Source of the DNA: Megachile rotundata
Lineage: Eukaryota; Arthropoda; Insecta; Hymenoptera; Megachilidae
Assembly: GCF_050947335.1 (NCBI RefSeq)
Contig: NW_027473339.1
Span: 1-64,000 of the forward strand
DNA: 64,000 nt
Direction of reading: 5' to 3'
Positions 24,604-36,844 of this stretch are shown here, piece after piece. A program made the translations under genes and the position numbers. Within the stretch, counting starts at the first letter, position 1; every line of letters starts with the position of its first letter. Below the pieces are notes generated by a model that was given only the letters and a program-made list of their open reading frames with translations, searched no databases and was not told the DNA's origin.

Positions 24604-25005
24604 ATTGGGTGATCGTGATTGGGTAGTCGTGATTGGGTGATCGTGATTGGGTGATCGTGATTGTGGGATTGTGACTGTGTGATTGTGTGATTGTGATTGT
24701 GTGTCTGTGATTGTGTGATTGTGATTGTGGGATTGTGATTGTGTGATTGTGATTGTGTGATCGTGACTGTGATTGTGTGATTGTGATTTTGATTGTGATT
24801 GTGATTGTGATTGTGATTGTGATTGTGATTGTGATTGTGATTGTGATTGTGATTGTGATTGTGATTGTGTGACTGTGTGATTGTGATTGTGTGACTGTGA
24901 TTGTGTGACCGTGATTGTGTGATCGTGATAGTGTGATCGTGATTGTGTGATCGTGATTGTGTGGTCGTGATTGTGTGGTCGTGATTGTGTGATTGTGATT
25001 GTGTG
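24604..25005 (+). repeat. ~402-bp segment present here, absent in copies 1 and 2
   Basis: Copies 1 and 2 go from TTTGGTGATCG directly to TGTGGGATCGTG (near 1650 and 14825). This copy inserts GGGTAGTCG units, a hexamer tract (24779-24868), its flank and GTGGTCG units. A matching segment lies at about 45650-46060. The offset between copies 2 and 3 rises from 9790 (TGGTTGTTGT) to 10192 (TGGCCA), a gain of 402. Confidence 0.85.
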
Positions 25006-25755
25006 ATCGTGATTGTGGGATCGTGACTGTGGGATCGTGATTGTGTGATTGTGATTGTGGGATTGTGACGCTGTGATTGTGTGATCGTGATTGTGTGATC
25101 GTGATTGTGGGATTGTGACTGTGTGATTGTGTGGTTGTGGTTGTGTGATTGTGATTGTGTGACTGTGATTGTGTGATTGTGATTGTGGGATTGTGATTGC
25201 TATTGTATGATTGTGACTGTGTGGTCGTGATTGTGTGATCGTGATTGTGGGATTGTGACTGTGTGATTGTGTGGTTGTGGTTGTGTGATTGTGATTGTGT
25301 GATCGTGATTGTGTGATTGTGATTGTGTGGTCGTGATTGTGTGATAGTGATTGTGTGATTGTGATTGTGTGATTGTGATTGTGTGATTGTGATTGTGTGA
25401 TTGTGATTGTGGGATTGTGATTGTGTGATTGTGATTGTGTGATCGTGACTGTGATTGTGTGATTGTGATTGTGATTTTAATTGTGATTGTGATTGTCATT
25501 CTGATTGTGAATGTGATTGTGATTGTGATTGTGATTGTGTGACTGTGTGATTGTGATTGTGTGACTGTGATTGTGCGATCGTGATAGTGTGATTGTGATC
25601 GTGTGATTGCGATCGTGTGATTGTGATCGTGTGATTGCGATCGTGTGATGGCCATCGTGTGATTGCGATCGTGTGATTGCGATCGTGTGATTGCGATGGT
25701 GTGATTGCGATTGTGCGATTGTGATTGTGGGATTGTGGTTGTGTGATTGTGATTG

Positions 25756-25940
25756 TGCGATTGCGATTGTGCGATTGTGATTGTGCGATTGTGATTGTGC
25801 GATTGTGATTGTGCGATTGTGATTGTGCGATTGTGATTGTGCGATTGTGATTGTGCGATTGTGATTGTGCGATTGTGATTGTGCGATTGTGATTGTGCGA
25901 TTGTGATTGTGCGATTGTGATTATGCGATTGTGATTGTGA
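25756..25940 (+). repeat. 14-mer subarray GCGATTGTGATTGT, about 13 units
   Basis: Copy-3 version of 2386-2570, with the same length. TGGCCA lies at 25649. Confidence 0.92.
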
Positions 25941-26310
25941 TTGTGTGACTGTGTGATTGTGATTGTGTGATCGTGATAGTGTGATCGTGATTGTGTGATC
26001 GTGATTGTGTGATCGTGATTGTGTGATCGTGATGGTGTGATTGTGATTGTGTGATTGTGGTTGTGTGATTGTGGTTGTGTGATTGTGATTGTGTGATTGC
26101 GATTGTGTGATCGTGACTGTGTGGTCGTGATTGTGTGATCGTGATTATGGGATTGTGACTGTGTGATTGTGTGGTTGTGGTTGTGCGTTTGTGATTGTGT
26201 GATTGTGATTGTGGGACTGTGATTGCGATTGTGTGATTGTGACTGTGTGTTCGTGATTGTGTGATCGTGATTGTGGGATTGAGACTGTGTGGTTGTGTGA
26301 TTGTTTGATT

Positions 26311-26562
26311 GTGTGATTGCGATTGTGTGATTGCGATTGTGTGATTGCGATTGTGTGATTGCGATTGTGTGATTGCGATTGTGTGATTGCGATTGTGTGA
26401 TTGCGATTGTGTGATTGCGATTGTGTGATTGCGATTGTGTGATTGCGTTTGTGTGATTGCGATTGTGTGATTGCGATTGTGTGATTGCGATTGTGTGATT
26501 GCGATTGTTTGATTGCGATTGTTTGAGTGCGATTGTGTGATAGCGATTGTGTGATTGCGATT
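26311..26562 (+). repeat. GTGTGATTGCGATT array, 18 units
   Basis: 252 bp, with a private GATAGCGATTG variant near 26540. Confidence 0.92.
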
Positions 26563-27440
26563 GTGTGATTGTGATTGTGTGATTGTGATTGTGTGATTGT
26601 GATTGTGTGATTGTGATTGTGTGATTGTGATTGTGTGATTGTGATTGTGTGATTGTGATTGTGTGATTGTGATTGTGTGATCGTGATTGTGTGATCGTGA
26701 TCGTGTGATCGTGATAGGGTGACCGTGATTGGGTGATCGTGATTGGGTGATCGTGATTTGGTGATCGTGATTGTGTGATCGTGATTGGGTGATCGTGATT
26801 GGGTGATCGTGATTGTGGGATTGTGACTGTGTGATTGTGTGATTGTGATTGTGTGACTGTGGTTGTGTGATTGTGATTGTGGGATTGTGATTGTGTGATT
26901 GTGATTGTGTGATCGTGACTGTGATTGTGTGACTGTGATTGTGATTGTGATTGTGATTGTGATTGTGTGACTGTGTGATTGTGATTGTGTGACTGTGACT
27001 GTGTGATCGTGATAGTGTTATCGTGATAGTGTGATCGTGATTGTGTGATCGTGACTGTGTGGTCGTGATAGTGTGATCGTGATTGTGCGATCGTGATTGT
27101 GTGATCGTGATTCTGCGATCGTGATTGTGTGATCGTGATTGTGTGATCGTGATTGTGTGATTGTGATTGTGTGATTGTGATTGTTTGATTGTGATTGTGT
27201 GATTGTGATTGTGTGATTGTGATTGTGTGATTGTGATTATGTGATTGTGATTGTGATTGTGTGATTGTGTGATCCTGATTGTGTGATCGTGATTGTGTGA
27301 CCGTGATTGTGTGACCGTGATTATGCGATCGTGATTGTGCGATCCTGATTGCGTGATTAGGATTCTGTGATCGTGATTGTGTAATCGTGATTGTGTGATC
27401 GTGATTGTGATCGTGATTGTGTGATCGTGACTGTGATTGT

Positions 27441-27538
27441 GTGATTGTGATTGTGATTGTGATTGTGATTGTGATTGTGATTGTGATTGTGATTGTGATT
27501 GTGATTGTGATTGTGATTTTGATTGTGATTGTGATTGT
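27441..27538 (+). repeat. Hexamer tract with GATTTTG variant
   Basis: About 16 units, equal in length to 17291-17388. Confidence 0.9.
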
Positions 27539-27706
27539 GTGACTGTGTGATTGTGATTGTGTGACTGTGATTGTGTGATCGTGATAGTGTGATCGTGATA
27601 GTGTGATCGTGATTGTGTGATCGTGACTGTGTGGTCGTGATTATGGGATTGTGACTGTGTGATTGTGTGGTTGTGGTTGTGTGACTGTGACTGTGTGATT
27701 GTGATT

Positions 27707-27804
27707 GTGGGATTGCGATTGTGTGATTGCGATTGTGTGATTGCGATTGTGTGATTGCGATTGTGTGATTGCGATTGTGTGATTGCGATTGTGTGATTGC
27801 GATT
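27707..27804 (+). repeat. GTGTGATTGCGATT array, 7 units (VNTR locus)
   Basis: Preceded here by GTGACTGTGACTG, a private substitution of GTGACTGTGATTG. Confidence 0.9.
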
Positions 27805-28000
27805 GTGTGGTCGTGATTGTGTGATCGTGATTTTGTGATCGTGACTGTGTGATCGTGGTTGTGGTTGTGTGATCGTGATTGTGTGATCGTGATAGTGTGA
27901 TCGTGATTGTGTGATCGTGATTGTGTGATCGTGATTGTGTGATCGTGATTGTTTGATCGTGATTGTTTGATCGTGATTGCGATTGTGTGATCGCGATTGT

Positions 28001-28036
28001 GCGATCGCGATTGTGCGATCGCGATTGTGCGATCGC
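28001..28036. repeat. GCGATCGC palindrome array, 3 sites
   Basis: Sites at 28001, 28015 and 28029. The next two higher-order units hold only two sites each (29557 and 29571; 31105 and 31119). Confidence 0.9.
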
Positions 28037-28904
28037 GATTGTGTGATCGCGATTGTGTGATTGCGATTGTGTGATTGCGATTGTGTGATTGCGATTGTGT
28101 GATTGTGATTGTGTGATTGTGATTGTGTGATTGTGATTGTGTGATTGTGATTGTGTGTTTGTGATTGTGTGATTGTGATTGTGTGATTGTGATTGTGTGA
28201 TTGTGATTGTGTGATTGTGATTGTGTGATCGTGATTGTGTGATCGTGATCGTGTGATCGTGATAGGGTGACCGTGATTGGGTGATCGTGATTGGGTGATC
28301 GTGATTTGGTGATCGTGATTGTGTGATCGTGATTGGGTGATCGTGATTGGGTGATCGTGATTGTGGGATTGTGACTGTGTGATTGTGTGATTGTGATTGT
28401 GTGACTGTGGTTGTGTGATTGTGATTGTGGGATTGTGATTGTGTGATTGTGATTGTGTGATCGTGACTGTGATTGTGTGACTGTGATTGTGATTGTGATT
28501 GTGATTGTGATTGTGTGACTGTGTGATTGTGATTGTGTGACTGTGACTGTGTGATCGTGATAGTGTGATCGTGATAGTGTGATCGTGATTGTGTGATCGT
28601 GACTGTGTGGTCGTGATAGTGTGATCGTGATTGTGCGATCGTGATTGTGTGATCGTGATTGTGCGATCGTGATTGTGTGATCGTGATTGTGTGATCGTGA
28701 TTGTGTGATTGTGATTGTGTGATTGTGATTGTTTGATTGTGATTGTGTGATTGTGATTGTGTGATTGTGATTGTGTGATTGTGATTATGTGATTGTGATT
28801 GTGATTGTGTGATTGTGTGATCCTGATTGTGTGATCGTGATTGTGTGACCGTGATTGTGTGTCCGTGATTATGTGATCGTGATTGTGCGATCCTGATTGC
28901 GTGA

Positions 28905-30452
28905 TTAGGATTCTGTGATCGTGATTGTGTAATCGTGATTGTGTGATCGTGATTGTGATCGTGATTGTGTGATCGTGACTGTGATTGTGTGATTGTGATT
29001 GTGATTGTGATTGTGATTGTGATTGTGATTGTGATTGTGATTGTGATTGTGATTGTGATTTTGATTGTGATTGTGATTGTGTGACTGTGTGATTGTGATT
29101 GTGTGACTGTGATTGTGTGATCGTGATAGTGTGATCGTGATAGTGTGATCGTGATTGTGTGATCGTGACTGTGTGGTCGTGATTATGGGATTGTGACTGT
29201 GTGATTGTGTGGTTGTGGTTGTGTGACTGTGATTGTGTGATTGTGATTGTGGGATTGCGATTGTGTGATTGCGATTGTGTGATTGCGATTGTGTGATTGC
29301 GATTGTGTGATTGCGATTGTGTGATTGCGATTGTGTGATTGCGATTGTGTGATTGCGATTGTGTGGTCGTGATTGTGTGATCGTGATTTTGTGATCGTGA
29401 CTGTGTGATCGTGGTTGTGGTTGTGTGATCGTGATTGTGTGATCGTGATAGTGTGATCGTGATTGTGTGATCGTGATTGTGTGATCGTGATTGTGTGATC
29501 GTGATTGTTTGATCGTGATTGTTTGATCGTGATTGCGATTGTGTGATCGCGATTGTGCGATCGCGATTGTGCGATCGCGATTGTGTGATTGTGATTGTGT
29601 GATTGTGATTGTGTGATTGTGATTGTGTGATTGTGATTGTGTGATTGTGATTGTGTGATTGTGATTGTGTGATTGTGATTGTGTGATTGTGATTGTGTGA
29701 TTGTGATTGTGTGATTGTGATTGTGTGTTTGTGATTGTGTGATTGTGATTGTGTGATTGTGATTGTGTGATTGTGATTGTGTGATTGTGATTGTGTGATC
29801 GTGATTGTGTGATCGTGATAGTGTGATCGTGATAGGGTGACCGTGATTGGGTGATCGTGATTGGGTGATCGTGATTTGGTGATCGTGATTGTGTGATCGT
29901 GATTGGGTGATCGTGATTGGGTGATCGTGATTGTGGGATTGTGACTGTGTGATTGTGTGATTGTGATTGTGTGACTGTGGTTGTGTGATTGTGATTGTGG
30001 GATTGTGATTGTGTGATTGTGATTGTGTGATCGTGACTGTGATTGTGTGACTGTGATTGTGATTGTGATTGTGATTGTGATTGTGTGACTGTGTGATTGT
30101 GATTGTGTGACTGTGACTGTGTGATCGTGATAGTGTGATCGTGATAGTGTGATCGTGATTGTGTGATCGTGACTGTGTGGTCGTGATAGTGTGATCGTGA
30201 TTGTGCGATCGTGATTGTGTGATCGTGATTGTGCGATCGTGATTGTGTGATCGTGATTGTGTGATCGTGATTGTGTGATTGTGATTGTGTGATTGTGATT
30301 GTTTGATTGTGATTGTGTGATTGTGATTGTGTGATTGTGATTGTGTGATTGTGATTATGTGATTGTGATTGTGATTGTGTGATCGTGATTGTGTGACCGT
30401 GATTGTGTGTCCGTGATTATGTGATCGTGATTGTGCGATCCTGATTGCGTGA
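28905..30452 (+). repeat. 1548-bp higher-order repeat, second unit
   Basis: Hexamers lie at 28989-29080, the VNTR array at 29249-29360 (8 units) and a long GTGATTGTGATTGT array at 29580-29790. Near 30373 a GATTGTGTGATCC step present in other units is missing. Confidence 0.87.
29249..29360 (+). repeat. GTGTGATTGCGATT array, 8 units (VNTR locus)
   Basis: 112 bp; one unit longer than the array in the preceding repeat. Confidence 0.9.
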
Positions 30453-30536
30453 TTAGGATTCTGTGATCGTGATTGTGTAATCGTGATTGTGTGATCGTGA
30501 TTGTGATCGTGATTGTGTGATCGTGACTGTGATTGT

Positions 30537-30628
30537 GTGATTGTGATTGTGATTGTGATTGTGATTGTGATTGTGATTGTGATTGTGATTGTGATTGTGA
30601 TTGTGATTTTGATTGTGATTGTGATTGT
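30537..30628 (+). repeat. Hexamer tract with GATTTTG variant
   Basis: Belongs to the partial third repeat, which starts at marker 30453. Confidence 0.88.
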
Positions 30629-30796
30629 GTGACTGTGTGATTGTGATTGTGTGACTGTGATTGTGTGATCGTGATAGTGTGATCGTGATAGTGTGATCGT
30701 GATTGTGTGATCGTGACTGTGTGGTCGTGATTATGGGATTGTGACTGTGTGATTGTGTGGTTGTGGTTGTGTGACTGTGATTGTGTGATTGTGATT

Positions 30797-30908
30797 GTGG
30801 GATTGCGATTGTGTGATTGCGATTGTGTGATTGCGATTGTGTGATTGCGATTGTGTGATTGCGATTGTGTGATTGCGATTGTGTGATTGCGATTGTGTGA
30901 TTGCGATT
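30797..30908 (+). repeat. GTGTGATTGCGATT array, 8 units (VNTR locus)
   Basis: 112 bp; same allele as 29249-29360. Confidence 0.9.
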
Positions 30909-32484
30909 GTGTGGTCGTGATTGTGTGATCGTGATTTTGTGATCGTGACTGTGTGATCGTGGTTGTGGTTGTGTGATCGTGATTGTGTGATCGTGATAGT
31001 GTGATCGTGATTGTGTGATCGTGATTGTGTGATCGTGATTGTGTGATCGTGATTGTTTGATCGTGATTGTTTGATCGTGATTGCGATTGTGTGATCGCGA
31101 TTGTGCGATCGCGATTGTGCGATCGCGATTGTGTGATTGTGTGATTCTGATTGTGTGATTGTGATTGTGTGATTGTGATTGTGTGATTGTGATTGTGTGA
31201 CTGTGATTGTGTGATTGCGATTGTGTGATTGCGTTTGTGTGATTGCGATTGTGTGATTGCGATTGTGTGATTGCGATTGTGTGATTATGATTGTTTGATT
31301 GCGATTGTTTGATTGTGTGATTGTGATTGTGATTGTGTGACTGTGTGATTGTGATTGTGTGACTGTGATTGTGTGATTGTGATTGTGTGATTGTGATTGT
31401 GTGATTGTGATTGTGTGATTGTGATTGTGTGATTGTGTTTGTGTGATTGTGATTGTGTGATTGTGATTGTGTGATTGTGTGATTGTGATTGTGTGATTGT
31501 GATCGTGTGATTGTGATCGTGTGATCGTGATTGGGTGACCGTGATTGGGTGATCGTGATTGGGTGATCGTGATTTGGTGATCGTGATTGGGTGATCGTGA
31601 TTGGGTAGTCGTGATTGGGTGATCGTGATTGGGTGATCGTGATTGTGGGATTGTGACTGTGTGATTGTGTGATCGTGATTTGGTGATCGTGATTGTGTGA
31701 TCGTGATTGGGTGATCGTGATTGGGTGATCGTGATTGTGGGATTGTGACTGTGTGATTGTGTGATCGTGACTGTGTGGTCGTGATTGTGTGATCGTGATT
31801 GTGGGATTGTGACTGTGTGATTGTGTGGTTGTGGTTGTGTGATTGTGATTGTGTGATTGCGATTGTGTGATCGCGATTGTGTGATCGCGATTGTGTGGTC
31901 GCGATTGTGTGAACGCGATTGCGTGATCGCGATTGCGTGATCGCGATTGTGTGATCGCGATTGTGTGATCGCGATTGTGTGATCGCGATTGTGTGATCGC
32001 GATTGTGTGATCGCGATTGTGCGATTGTGTGATTGCGATTGTGTGACTGTGATTGTGTGATTGTGATTGTGGGATTGTGATTGTGTGATTGTGATTGTGT
32101 GATCGTGACTGTGATTGTGTGATTGTGATTGCGATTGTGATTGTGATTGTGATTGTGATTGTGGTTGTGATTGTGATTGTGATTGTGATTGTGATTGTGT
32201 GACTGTGTGATTGTGATTGTGTGACTGTGATTGTGTGATCGTGATAGTGTGATCGTGATAGTGTGATCGTGATTGTTTGATCGTGATTGCGATTGTGTGA
32301 TCGCGATTGTGTGATCGCGATTGTGCGATCGCGATTGTGCGATCGCGATTGTGCGATCGCGATTGTGCGATCGTGATTGTGTGATTGTGTGATTGTGATT
32401 GTGTGATTGTGATTGTGTGACTGTGATTGTGTGATTGTGATTGTATGATCGTGACTGTGATTGTGTGATCGTGACTGTGATTGT

Positions 32485-32690
32485 GTGATCGTGATTGAGA
32501 TTGTGATTGTGATTGTGATTGTGATTGTGATTGTGATTGTGATTGTGATTGTGATTGTGATTGTGATTGTGATTGTGATTGTGATTGTGATTGTGATTGT
32601 GATTGTGATTGTGATTGTGATTGTGATTGTGATTGTGATTGTGATTGTGATTGTGATTGTGATTGTGATTGTGATTGTGATTGTGATTGT
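32485..32690 (+). repeat. Hexamer tract, about 34 units, with GAGATT variant
   Basis: 18 bp (three hexamers) longer than its duplicate at 35259-35444. The GAGATT variant near the 5' end is shared by both. Confidence 0.94.
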
Positions 32691-33480
32691 GTGACTGTGT
32701 GATTGTGATTGTGTGACTGTGATTGTGTGATCGTGATAGTGTGATCGTGATAGTGTGATCGTGATTGTGTGATCGTGATTGTGTGGTCGTGATTGTGTGG
32801 TCGTGATTGTGTGGTAGTGATTGTGTGATCGTGATTGTGTGATCGTGATAGTGTGATCGTGATTGTGTGGTCGTGATTGTGTGGTCGTGATTGTGTGATC
32901 GTGATTGTGTGATCGTGATAGTGTGATCGTGATTGTGTGATCGTGATTGTGTGGTCGTGATTGTGTGGTCGCGATTGTGTGATTGTGATTGTGTGATCGT
33001 GATTGTGGGATTGTGACTGTGTGATTGTGTAATCGCGATTGTGTGATCGTGATGGTGTGATTGTGATTGTGTGATTGTGATTGTGTGATTGTGATTGTGT
33101 GATTGAGATTGTGGGATTGTGATTGTGTGATTGTGATTGTGTGATTGTGATTGTGTGATCGTGACTGTGATTGTGTGATTGTGATTGTGACTGTGATTGT
33201 GATTGTGATTGTGATTCTGATTGTGATTGTGACTGTGATTGTGATTGTGTGACTGTGTGATTGTGATTGTGTGACTGTGATTGTGTGATCGTGATAGTGT
33301 GATCGTGATAGTGTGATCGTGATAGTGTGATCGTGATTGTGTGATCGAGACTGTGTGGTCGTGATTGTGTGATCGTGATTGTGGGATTGTGACTGTGTGA
33401 TTGTGTGGTTGTGGTTGTGTGATCGTGATAGTGTGATCGTGATTGTGTGATCGCGATTGTGTGATTGTGTGATTGTGATT

Positions 33481-33826
33481 GTGTGATTGTGATTGTGATT
33501 GCGATTGTGATTGTGATTGTGATTGTGATTGCGATTGTGATTGTGATTGTGATTGTGATTGTGATTGTGATTGTGATTGTGATTGTGATTGTGATTGTGA
33601 TTGTGATTGTGATTGTGATTGTGATTGTGATTGTGATTGTGATTGTGATTGTGATTGTGATTGTGATTGTGATTGTGATTGTGATTGTGATTGTGATTGT
33701 GATTGTGATTGTGATTGTGATTGTGATTGTGATTGTGATTGTGATTGTGATTGTGATTGTGATTGTGATTGTGATTGTGATTGTGATTGTGATTGTGATT
33801 GTGATTGTGATTGTGATTGTGATTGT
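33481..33826 (+). repeat. Long hexamer tract, about 57 units
   Basis: Two GCGATT variants sit near the 5' end, at the same places as in 36237-36592. That copy is two hexamers longer and has gained two further GCGATT units in the middle. Confidence 0.95.
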
Positions 33827-35258
33827 GTGACTGTGTGATTGTGATTGTGTGACTGTGATTGTGTGATCGTGATAGTGTGATCGTGATTGTGTGATCGTGA
33901 CTGTGTGGTCGTGATTGTGTGATCGTGATTGTGGGATTGTGACTGTGTCATGGTGTGATTGTGATTGTGTGATTGTGATTGTGTGACTGTGATTGTGTGA
34001 TTGCGATTGTGTGATTGCGTTTGTGTGATTGCGATTGTGTGATTGCGATTGTGTGATTGCGATTGTGTGATTATGATTGTTTGATTGCGATTGTTTGATT
34101 GTGTGATTGTGATTGTGATTGTGTGACTGTGTGATTGTGATTGTGTGACTGTGATTGTGTGATTGTGATTGTGTGATTGTGATTGTGTGATTGTGATTGT
34201 GTGATTGTGATTGTGTGATTGTGTTTGTGTGATTGTGATTGTGTGATTGTGATTGTGTGATTGTGTGATTGTGATTGTGTGATTGTGATCGTGTGATTGT
34301 GATCGTGTGATCGTGATTGGGTGACCGTGATTGGGTGATCGTGATTGGGTGATCGTGATTTGGTGATCGTGATTGGGTGATCGTGATTGGGTAGTCGTGA
34401 TTGGGTGATCGTGATTGGGTGATCGTGATTGTGGGATTGTGACTGTGTGATTGTGTGATCGTGATTTGGTGATCGTGATTGTGTGATCGTGATTGGGTGA
34501 TCGTGATTGGGTGATCGTGATTGTGGGATTGTGACTGTGTGATTGTGTGATCGTGACTGTGTGGTCGTGATTGTGTGATCGTGATTGTGGGATTGTGACT
34601 GTGTGATTGTGTGGTTGTGGTTGTGTGATTGTGATTGTGTGATTGCGATTGTGTGATCGCGATTGTGTGATCGCGATTGTGTGGTCGCGATTGTGTGAAC
34701 GCGATTGCGTGATCGCGATTGCGTGATCGCGATTGTGTGATCGCGATTGTGTGATCGCGATTGTGTGATCGCGATTGTGTGATCGCGATTGTGCGATTGT
34801 GTGATTGCGATTGTGTGACTGTGATTGTGTGATTGTGATTGTGGGATTGTGATTGTGTGATTGTGATTGTGTGATCGTGACTGTGATTGTGTGATTGTGA
34901 TTGCGATTGTGATTGTGATTGTGATTGTGATTGTGGTTGTGATTGTGATTGTGATTGTGATTGTGATTGTGTGACTGTGTGATTGTGATTGTGTGACTGT
35001 GATTGTGTGATCGTGATAGTGTGATCGTGATAGTGTGATCGTGATAGTTTGATCGTGATTGCGATTGTGTGATCGCGATTGTGTGATCGCGATTGTGCGA
35101 TCGCGATTGTGCGATCGCGATTGTGCGATCGCGATTGTGCGATCGTGATTGTGTGATTGTGTGATTGTGATTGTGTGATTGTGATTGTGTGACTGTGATT
35201 GTGTGATTGTGATTGTATGATCGTGACTGTGATTGTGTGATCGTGACTGTGATTGTGT

Positions 35259-35444
35259 GATCGTGATTGAGATTGTGATTGTGATTGTGATTGTGATTGT
35301 GATTGTGATTGTGATTGTGATTGTGATTGTGATTGTGATTGTGATTGTGATTGTGATTGTGATTGTGATTGTGATTGTGATTGTGATTGTGATTGTGATT
35401 GTGATTGTGATTGTGATTGTGATTGTGATTGTGATTGTGATTGT
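35259..35444 (+). repeat. Hexamer tract, about 31 units
   Basis: Three units shorter than 32485-32690. Confidence 0.94.
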
Positions 35445-36236
35445 GTGACTGTGTGATTGTGATTGTGTGACTGTGATTGTGTGATCGTGATAGTGTGATC
35501 GTGATAGTGTGATCGTGATTGTGTGATCGTGATTGTGTGGTCGTGATTGTGTGGTCGTGATTGTGTGGTAGTGATTGTGTGATCGTGATTGTGTGATCGT
35601 GATAGTGTGATCGTGATTGTGTGGTCGTGATTGTGTGGTCGTGATTGTGTGATCGTGATTGTGTGATCGTGATAGTGTGATCGTGATTGTGTGATCGTGA
35701 TTGTGTGGTCGTGATTGTGTGGTCGCGATTGTGTGATTGTGATTGTGTGATCGTGATTGTGGGATTGTGACTGTGTGATTGTGTAATCGCGATTGTGTGA
35801 TCGTGATGGTGTGATTGTGATTGTGTGATTGTGATTGTGTGATTGTGATTGTGTGATTGAGATTGTGGGATTGTGATTGTGTGATTGTGATTGTGTGATT
35901 GTGATTGTGTGATCGTGACTGTGATTGTGTGATTGTGATTGTGACTGTGATTGTGATTGTGATTGTGATTCTGATTGTGATTGTGACTGTGATTGTGATT
36001 GTGTGACTGTGTGACTGTGATTGTGTGACTGTGATTGTGTGATCGTGATAGTGTGATCGTGATAGTGTGATCGTGATAGTGTGATCGTGATTGTGTGATC
36101 GAGACTGTGTGGTCGTGATTGTGTGATCGTGATTGTGGGATTGTGACTGTGTGATTGTGTGGTTGTGGTTGTGTGATCGTGATAGTGTGATCGTGATTGT
36201 GTGATCGCGATTGTGTGATTGTGTGATTGTGATTGT

Positions 36237-36592
36237 GTGATTGTGATTGTGATTGCGATTGTGATTGTGATTGTGATTGTGATTGCGATTGTGATTGTGA
36301 TTGTGATTGTGATTGTGATTGTGATTGTGATTGTGATTGTGATTGTGATTGTGATTGTGATTGTGATTGTGATTGTGATTGTGATTGTGATTGTGATTGT
36401 GATTGTGATTGTGATTGTGATTGTGATTGTGATTGTGATTGTGATTGTGATTGTGATTGTGATTGTGATTGCGATTGCGATTGTGATTGTGATTGTGATT
36501 GTGATTGTGATTGTGATTGTGATTGTGATTGTGATTGTGATTGTGATTGTGATTGTGATTGTGATTGTGATTGTGATTGTGATTGTGATTGT
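36237..36592 (+). repeat. Long hexamer tract, about 59 units
   Basis: Contains consecutive GCGATT units at about 36471-36482 that are absent from the unit-1 copy. Confidence 0.95.
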
Positions 36593-36760
36593 GTGACTGT
36601 GTGATTGTGATTGTGTGACTGTGATTGTGTGATCGTGATAGTGTGATCGTGATTGTGTGATCGTGACTGTGTGGTCGTGATTGTGTGATCGTGATTGTGG
36701 GATTGTGACTGTGTCATGGTGTGGTTGTGGTTGTGTGACTGTGATTGTGTGATTGTGATT

Positions 36761-36844
36761 GTGTGATTGCGATTGTGTGATTGCGATTGTGTGATTGCGA
36801 TTGTGTGATTGCGATTGTGTGATTGCGATTGTGTGATTGCGACT
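36761..36844 (+). repeat. GTGTGATTGCGATT array, 6 units
   Basis: Ends GCGACTGTGTGGTCG. Its paralogues at 39997-40080 and 44837-44920 also have exactly six units. Confidence 0.9.

Larger units (their letters stand above)
27357..28904 (+). repeat. 1548-bp higher-order repeat, first of two exact-length units
   Basis: Marker spacing is 1548 here and again for 28905-30452. Internal arrays nonetheless differ: VNTR 27707-27804 has 7 units against 8 at 29249-29360, and there are 3 against 2 intact GCGATCGC sites. Compensating changes must therefore exist. Confidence 0.88.
23080..31167 (+). repeat. Superunit copy 3 (truncated)
   Basis: Follows copy 2 in order (TGGTTGTTGT at 23118 and 23828, TGGCCA at 25649, TTAGGATTCT at 27357). 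It differs in three ways: an additional ~402-bp segment at 24604-25005, a third 1.55-kb repeat, and a jump near 31145-31204 from the GATTCTGATTG context straight to the TTGCGTTTG context, which omits roughly 650 bp that copy 2 has. Confidence 0.85.
31168..33953 (+). repeat. Type B unit 1 (about 2786 bp)
   Basis: Order: GTGATTGCGATT and TTATGATTG (31285); 14-mers; GGGTGATCG units including GGGTAGTCG; a CpG-rich GTGATCGCG array (31863-32022); hexamers 32119-32198; GCGATCGC sites at 32325, 32339 and 32353; hexamers 32485-32690; flank; GTGGTCG/GTGGTAG block; degenerate hexamers 33187-33248; long hexamers 33481-33826; flank; TCATGG at 33948. Repeated at 33954-36719. Confidence 0.88.
33954..36719 (+). 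repeat. Type B unit 2 (about 2766 bp)
   Basis: Tandem copy of unit 1. Offsets: 2786 at TTATGATTG (31285 and 34071), 2772 before the hexamers at 32461/35233, 2754 after them, and 2766 at TCATGG (33948 and 36714). The steps are -14, -18 and +12 bp, that is -1 14-mer, -3 hexamers and +2 hexamers. Confidence 0.9.
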
